From Bacillota bacterium (GTDB lineage: Bacteria > Bacillota > Sulfobacillia > JAUYEF01): a stretch of 36,835 nt of DNA. Position 1 is the stretch's first letter, and each line of letters opens with the position of its first letter. This document shows, one piece after another, positions 32,902-36,835 of the stretch. The notes under the pieces are model-generated. The model had not been told where the DNA came from. It saw only the letters and a program-made list of their open reading frames with translations, and made no database searches. A program made the translations under genes and the position numbers. Location: contig JAUYEF010000409.1 of the NCBI GenBank assembly GCA_030691635.1, forward strand, positions 1 to 36,835. The letters are read 5' to 3'.

Positions 32902-34348
32902 GCCGGACTCCTCCAACTGCGAAATGCGATTTCACCGCATACACAACGTCTTCCATGTGCATGCCTCTCGAACCCTTGACGAGCACCGTGTCACCCGGGC
33001 GGACTGTCTCCAGCAACGCACGGACCGCGCCATCATGCTCCCCGGTCTCTATGACCGCCCTTGCGCCATGCGCCCTTGCCGCCCCGGCCAGGTGCTCCGA
33101 CAGCTCGCCCATCGTGATGAGCACGTCTATCCGCTGTTTGGCCACATTCTCGCCCACTTCGGCATGGCCCAGCCTCGAGTACGTCCCAAGCTCCAGCATG
33201 TCGCCCAACACCGCGATCGTGCGGCCGCCCCGGGCCACATCCTTCAGCACCGCAAGCGCCGCGCGTGAGGACGCAGGGCTCGAGTTGTATGTGTCATTGA
33301 TCAGCCTGAATCCTGCAATGTCCAGCACCTCTGACCTGGAGCCGCTGGACTCCATCGAATCCAGCCCGGCCTTGACGTCCTCAGGCAAGAGCCCGAAGAA
33401 ACCGGTGGCGACCGCGGCCGCGGCCAGCGCGTTGGACACGTTGTGGTATCCCGGGAGGCCTTCGCGCACGCGCGCTATGCCCTTCGGCGTGACCAGAGTG
33501 AACTCCATTCCCCTGTCCGCCAGGCTCACAACATCGGTGGCCACATAGTCGGCGAGCTGATGCACGCTGTACCAGACCTTCTCGCCCTTGTGCTGGTCGC
33601 CCATCCGGACCACCCAGGGACTGTCCCTGTTCAGCACGGCGAGACCGGAAGGGGGCAGCGCGCCCAGTAGTTCCGCTTTGGTCCTCGCCACATTCTCCAC
33701 CGAGCCGAGAGTCTCGAGATGGGTCTCCCCGATGTTGGTGAGCACGCCCACGACGGGCTGCGCGAGCCCGGCAAGGTACCCGATCTGGCCCGGCCCTCGC
33801 ATGGCCATTTCGATCACCGCCACCTCATGCTCACGCCTGAGCTGGAAAAGCGTCAGGGGCACCCCGACTTCGGTGTTGAGGTTACCCCTGTTGCGGAGCG
33901 TCCGGAAATGAGTGGCAAGAACGGATGCAACCATGTCTTTCGTCGTGGTCTTCCCCACGCTGCCCGTGATGCCCACGACCTTGACCGAGAACTTCTCCCT
34001 GTACCAGCGTGCAAGTGTGCCCATCGCCAGCACTGGGTCGGGAGTGACCACGATACTCGCCCCGGAGCCGTCCGGGTCGCCCTCAGGAGAGCAAGCCTGT
34101 CGTGCGGCCGCCATCTCCGGAGTCACATGTGATACCAGTGCGCACGAGGCGCCCTTCGCAAAGGCATCCGGCACGAAGGCGTGCCCGTCGACGCGTTCTC
34201 CCTTGATGGCGACAAAAAGGTCACCCGGCACCACCTGCCGGGAGTCGCTGGTGACCCCAAGGACCTTGACCTCCGGCCGGCCGGCCTTCAGAGACGCGCC
34301 GGTGACCTCAAGCATGTCCTTCACCGAGAAAAGCGCCAGCTCTATCAC
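32888..34348 (-). CDS. murF: UDP-MurNAc-tripeptide--D-alanyl-D-alanine ligase
   Basis: Adds the D-Ala-D-Ala dipeptide, completing the cytoplasmic peptidoglycan precursor. The 486-residue protein has SDSRQVVPGDLFVAIKGERVDGH, the P-loop GITGSVGKTTTKD (126-138), NLNTEVGVPLTL, IEMAMRGPGQI, TNIGETHLE and the late motif INDTYNSSP. A short Gly/Asp-rich insert lies near residues 86-98. The GTG at 34348 overlaps the murE stop, with GGAG too close; a CTG three codons on would have GGAG at better spacing, so the true start is uncertain by a few codons. Confidence 0.95.
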   Translation of the reverse strand: MIELALFSVKDMLEVTGASLKAGRPEVKVLGVTSDSRQVVPGDLFVAIKGERVDGHAFVPDAFAKGASCALVSHVTPEMAAARQACSPEGDPDGSGASIVVTPDPVLAMGTLARWYREKFSVKVVGITGSVGKTTTKDMVASVLATHFRTLRNRGNLNTEVGVPLTLFQLRREHEVAVIEMAMRGPGQIGYLAGLAQPVVGVLTNIGETHLETLGSVENVARTKAELLGALPPSGLAVLNRDSPWVVRMGDQHKGEKVWYSVHQLADYVATDVVSLADRGMEFTLVTPKGIARVREGLPGYHNVSNALAAAAVATGFFGLLPEDVKAGLDSMESSGSRSEVLDIAGFRLINDTYNSSPASSRAALAVLKDVARGGRTIAVLGDMLELGTYSRLGHAEVGENVAKQRIDVLITMGELSEHLAGAARAHGARAVIETGEHDGAVRALLETVRPGDTVLVKGSRGMHMEDVVYAVKSHFAVGGVRRGSH

Positions 34349-35883
34349 TCCTTTCGCGAGAAGAGGCCCGGCGCTTCCAGGCCCCTCTCGCGGAGCAGCG
34401 CAGACGCGACTTCCCTGTCGTCGAAGTGTATCGTCCTGTCGCGGAATACCTGGTAGTTCTCGTGCCCCTTGCCGGCGATCAGCACCGCATCGCCCTCACC
34501 GGCGGCCCAGATGGCTTTGCGTATGGCCTGAGCCCTATCGGGCTCCCGCAGGTAACCGAGCGAAGGATGTGTCTCCCGGATGCCCGCTTCGATTTCGTCC
34601 AATATCGCCTCGGGTTCTTCGCTGCGCGGGTTGTCGGACGTCATGATCGCAAGGTCCGAGTTCTCCCCCGCGATCCTGCCCATGACCGGTCGTTTGGTCC
34701 TGTCCCTGTCTCCGCCGCAGCCAAAGACGACGATGACCCTTCCACGGGCCAGGTCTCGAGAGACCTTAAGCACATTCAGAAGCCCGTCCGGGCTGTGCGC
34801 GTAGTCCACGATGACGGCGAACTTCTGTCCCTCGTCCACCCTGTCGAACCGCCCCGGAATGGGGTCTATCGACTCGAGCGTGCGCTTCTGCTGCTCCAGC
34901 GGGATGCCTTCCACCGTCGCGCACGCGATCGCCGCCAGCGAGTTGTAGACGTTGATCCTGCCTGCGAGCTTCAGCCGTAGTTCTGTCCGGCCAGAAGGTG
35001 TCTCCGCCACAAAGACGCACCGGCCCGATTCGTAGGAAACCTGCCTGGCGCGGACGCTCGCTTTCTTATCGATGCCGTAAGTGAGCGCGCTGGCCCGGCA
35101 GGCCGCCATCATGAATTCCGCGGACCGGTCGTCCACGTTTATGATGCCGGTCTTCGCCCCGCCCTTGGGGCTGCCGTGATAGGCGCCACCCAGGTTGCGG
35201 AAGAGTTCGGCCTTGACGTCACGGTAGTTCTCCATCGTGACGTGGTAGTCGAGGTGATCCTGCGTGAGGTTCGTGAAAATGGCCGTGTCGAATTCGCACG
35301 AATCCACGCGGTGAAGCGCGAGTGCGTGTGAGGAGACTTCCATGACACCATAATCTGAGCCGCAATCCACCATCTCTCGAAACAACGACTGCAGTTCGAT
35401 CGCGTCAGGGGTCGTCAGGTGGGCGGGCCTCACCTGGTCGCATACGATGGTGCTTATGGTTCCGAGAAGGCCGGCCTCATGGCCGGACTCCACAAGTATT
35501 CTCCTGATGAGGCTGGTGGTCGTCGTCTTGCCGTTCGTGCCGGTGACGCCTATGAGCCGCAACCTCTTGGTCGGGTGTCCGTAGAAAGCCGAAGCCACCA
35601 GCGGCAGCGCCTGCCTGCTGTCGGGCACCCGGACCGCCGCGGCGCCCGAGACCTGGGATTCATCCTCACACAGCACGGCTACGGCTCCGCTGGATATGGC
35701 CTGCGGGATGTACCTGTGGCCGTCGACCTGCACGCCTCGGACCGCAATGAAGAGATCGCCGGGTCTCACGTGGCGCGAGTCGTTCTTGACACCCGAGATC
35801 TCGGTGTCGCTCGCCCCGCGCACGGTTTTCTCCGGCAGGATAGCCACGAGATCGCCAAGACGCAACTGGTATCCGCCTCTCAT
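34345..35883 (-). CDS. murE: UDP-MurNAc-tripeptide synthetase, meso-diaminopimelate-adding type
   Basis: Adds the third stem-peptide residue. The 512-residue protein has NDSRHVRPGDLFIAVRG (34-50), the P-loop GVTGTNGKTTTT (112-123), TTPDAIELQ, EVSSHALALHRV, NLTQDHLDYH and VVFGCGGDRDRTKRP. DNPR at 417-420 is the signature for meso-diaminopimelate rather than lysine. That predicts an A1gamma-type wall. The ATG at 35883 has AGAGG rather close. A TTG six codons on gives the MRLGDLV start that aligns best with relatives and also has GAGAGG upstream, so the start is open. Confidence 0.96.
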   Translation of the reverse strand: MRGGYQLRLGDLVAILPEKTVRGASDTEISGVKNDSRHVRPGDLFIAVRGVQVDGHRYIPQAISSGAVAVLCEDESQVSGAAAVRVPDSRQALPLVASAFYGHPTKRLRLIGVTGTNGKTTTTSLIRRILVESGHEAGLLGTISTIVCDQVRPAHLTTPDAIELQSLFREMVDCGSDYGVMEVSSHALALHRVDSCEFDTAIFTNLTQDHLDYHVTMENYRDVKAELFRNLGGAYHGSPKGGAKTGIINVDDRSAEFMMAACRASALTYGIDKKASVRARQVSYESGRCVFVAETPSGRTELRLKLAGRINVYNSLAAIACATVEGIPLEQQKRTLESIDPIPGRFDRVDEGQKFAVIVDYAHSPDGLLNVLKVSRDLARGRVIVVFGCGGDRDRTKRPVMGRIAGENSDLAIMTSDNPRSEEPEAILDEIEAGIRETHPSLGYLREPDRAQAIRKAIWAAGEGDAVLIAGKGHENYQVFRDRTIHFDDREVASALLRERGLEAPGLFSRKE

Positions 35884-35890
35884 TCGCCTC

Positions 35891-36835
35891 TTAGGGACCG
35901 CCAGGACTGAACTTGACAGTCACGACGGCCCCCGCATGACAGTATGTGCCTGCCGCAGGCTGCTGTGAAGTGGCGACTCCGCTGCCTGTGGCGGCAATCC
36001 TGAGATCGAACGTCGATAGCACGCCGGCCGCCTCGCGCATCGTGAGACCGGCAAGCTTGGGGACCAGCACCAGCTTCCCATCCTGGCCCGTAACCTCAGC
36101 CGGGCCCATCTCCACGACCACCATGGAGCCCTTGGGTGTCAGCGACCCCGGGGACGGCACCTGCTTGGCGACGACCTTGCCCTGGGTCTGGACCTTGAGC
36201 GAGAGCCCGGCGGACTCCATCTTCTTGCGGGCCTGGTCAAGTGTCATATTGATGACATCCGGCACGGCAACCGCCACTGCGGACGCCGGTGTTTGACTGT
36301 TGGCGACGGTCTGCCTTGGGACCTCAAGGTACCGCAGCACGTCTCCCATGACCGCCGCGAAAACCGGCGCGGCTATCACGCCGCCGTAATAGGCCCCCGC
36401 CGGCTCATCTATGAAGACCAGTGTGACCACTCTGGGGCTTTCCGACGGGCCGAAGCCGACGAAAGAAGCTATGTACTTGCCTTCAGCGATCCGCCCGTTC
36501 ACCACTTTCTGGGCGGTGCCTGTCTTCCCGGCCAGGTTGTATCCCTCGACCTGGGCGCCTTTGCCGGTGCCCTCTTCGATGACCTTCTCAAGCGCTCCGC
36601 GCATCTCCGCCGCGCTCTGCTTGGAGATCACCTGCCTCAAGGGTTCAGGCGGCACCTCGCGGACCAGTGTTCCCTCAGCGGAGCGGATTTCGCGCACCAC
36701 CCTGGGCTTCATCATGAGGCCGTCGTTGGCGATGCACGCTACGGCCGACGCAAGCTGTATCGGTGTCACGGTCAGAGTCTGCCCAAAGGACATCACGGCC
36801 AGGTCCACGGGCTTTATCCGGTCCAGCGCCATCAT
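35891..36835 (-). CDS. Penicillin-binding transpeptidase with two PASTA domains, C-terminal part
   Basis: The 3' part of a class B penicillin-binding protein; the gene continues past the right edge, so the serine active site is outside. The visible 314 residues hold MSFGQTLTVTPIQLASAVACIANDG, the KTG triad (AGKTGTAQKV) of the transpeptidase site, and SFVGFGPSESPRVV. Two C-terminal PASTA repeats follow: VPDVINMTLDQARKKMESAG to about residue 245, and VPKLAGLTMREAAGVLSTF to the end. Its position just before murE matches spoVD in B. subtilis, but a division-type FtsI/PbpB cannot be excluded, since both can carry PASTA repeats. Confidence 0.9.
   Translation of the reverse strand: MMALDRIKPVDLAVMSFGQTLTVTPIQLASAVACIANDGLMMKPRVVREIRSAEGTLVREVPPEPLRQVISKQSAAEMRGALEKVIEEGTGKGAQVEGYNLAGKTGTAQKVVNGRIAEGKYIASFVGFGPSESPRVVTLVFIDEPAGAYYGGVIAAPVFAAVMGDVLRYLEVPRQTVANSQTPASAVAVAVPDVINMTLDQARKKMESAGLSLKVQTQGKVVAKQVPSPGSLTPKGSMVVVEMGPAEVTGQDGKLVLVPKLAGLTMREAAGVLSTFDLRIAATGSGVATSQQPAAGTYCHAGAVVTVKFSPGGP

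Overview
The window is a single co-directional block: every supported gene is on the minus strand, so transcription runs from the right edge to the left edge. It carries sigma-E, sigma-G, SpoIIGA, SpoIIR and YlmC, a DivIVA protein, a MurE with the DNPR motif of meso-diaminopimelate-adding enzymes, and a PyrR-controlled pyr operon. This points to an endospore-forming Bacillota (Firmicutes) chromosome. The base composition is clearly GC-rich and many genes start with GTG or TTG, which suggests a high-GC clostridial or Limnochordia-like lineage rather than Bacillus. I cannot name the genus.

Layout in transcription order (right to left). (1) 36835-25117, cell wall and division: a 5'-truncated PASTA-bearing transpeptidase (SpoVD/FtsI type), murE, murF, mraY, ftsW, murG, murC, murB, murA and ftsQ. 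murD is missing from its usual place between mraY and ftsW. (2) 25112-21577: a DUF881 protein, sbp, ftsA, ftsZ and a terminator. (3) 21490-17717, sporulation: a spoIIG-type promoter, spoIIGA, sigE, a terminator, sigG, spoIIR, ylmC and a terminator. (4) 17564-14456, the ylm/divIVA cluster: a HlyD-like adaptor, yggS, yggT, divIVA, yggU and a terminator. sepF and ylmH are not there. (5) 14372-10430: an Asp/Glu racemase-family gene, a possible 37-residue ORF, a YtcJ-like amidohydrolase, a DUF5665 membrane protein, a DksA/YteA-type zinc-finger protein and lspA. This is where I recall ileS sitting in B. subtilis. (6) 10427-1: rluD, then the pyrimidine operon pyrR-pyrB-pyrC-carA-carB-pyrK-pyrD-pyrF, cut at the left edge inside pyrF.

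The gene order closely follows, from memory, the B. subtilis run from spoVD-murE to pyrF, with specific losses (murD, sepF, ylmH, ileS, pyrP) and additions (murF, murC, murA, spoIIR, the HlyD-like gene, racemase and amidohydrolase). The most informative non-coding signals are two PyrR-binding RNA elements with terminators, before pyrR and before pyrB. A promoter followed by two tandem ARG-box-like sites lies before carA. A TATAAT promoter with a 22-bp spacer lies before spoIIGA. A structured element with a perfect 14-bp stem lies between murG and murC.

No tRNA, rRNA, CRISPR array, insertion sequence, phage gene or recognisable defence system was found. This is mainly a core chromosomal region. 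The unusual content lies in regulation, in missing members of conserved clusters, and in a few accessory genes. There is no gene-free stretch over 300 bases; the longest gap, 9286-9512, holds the pyr promoter and leader.
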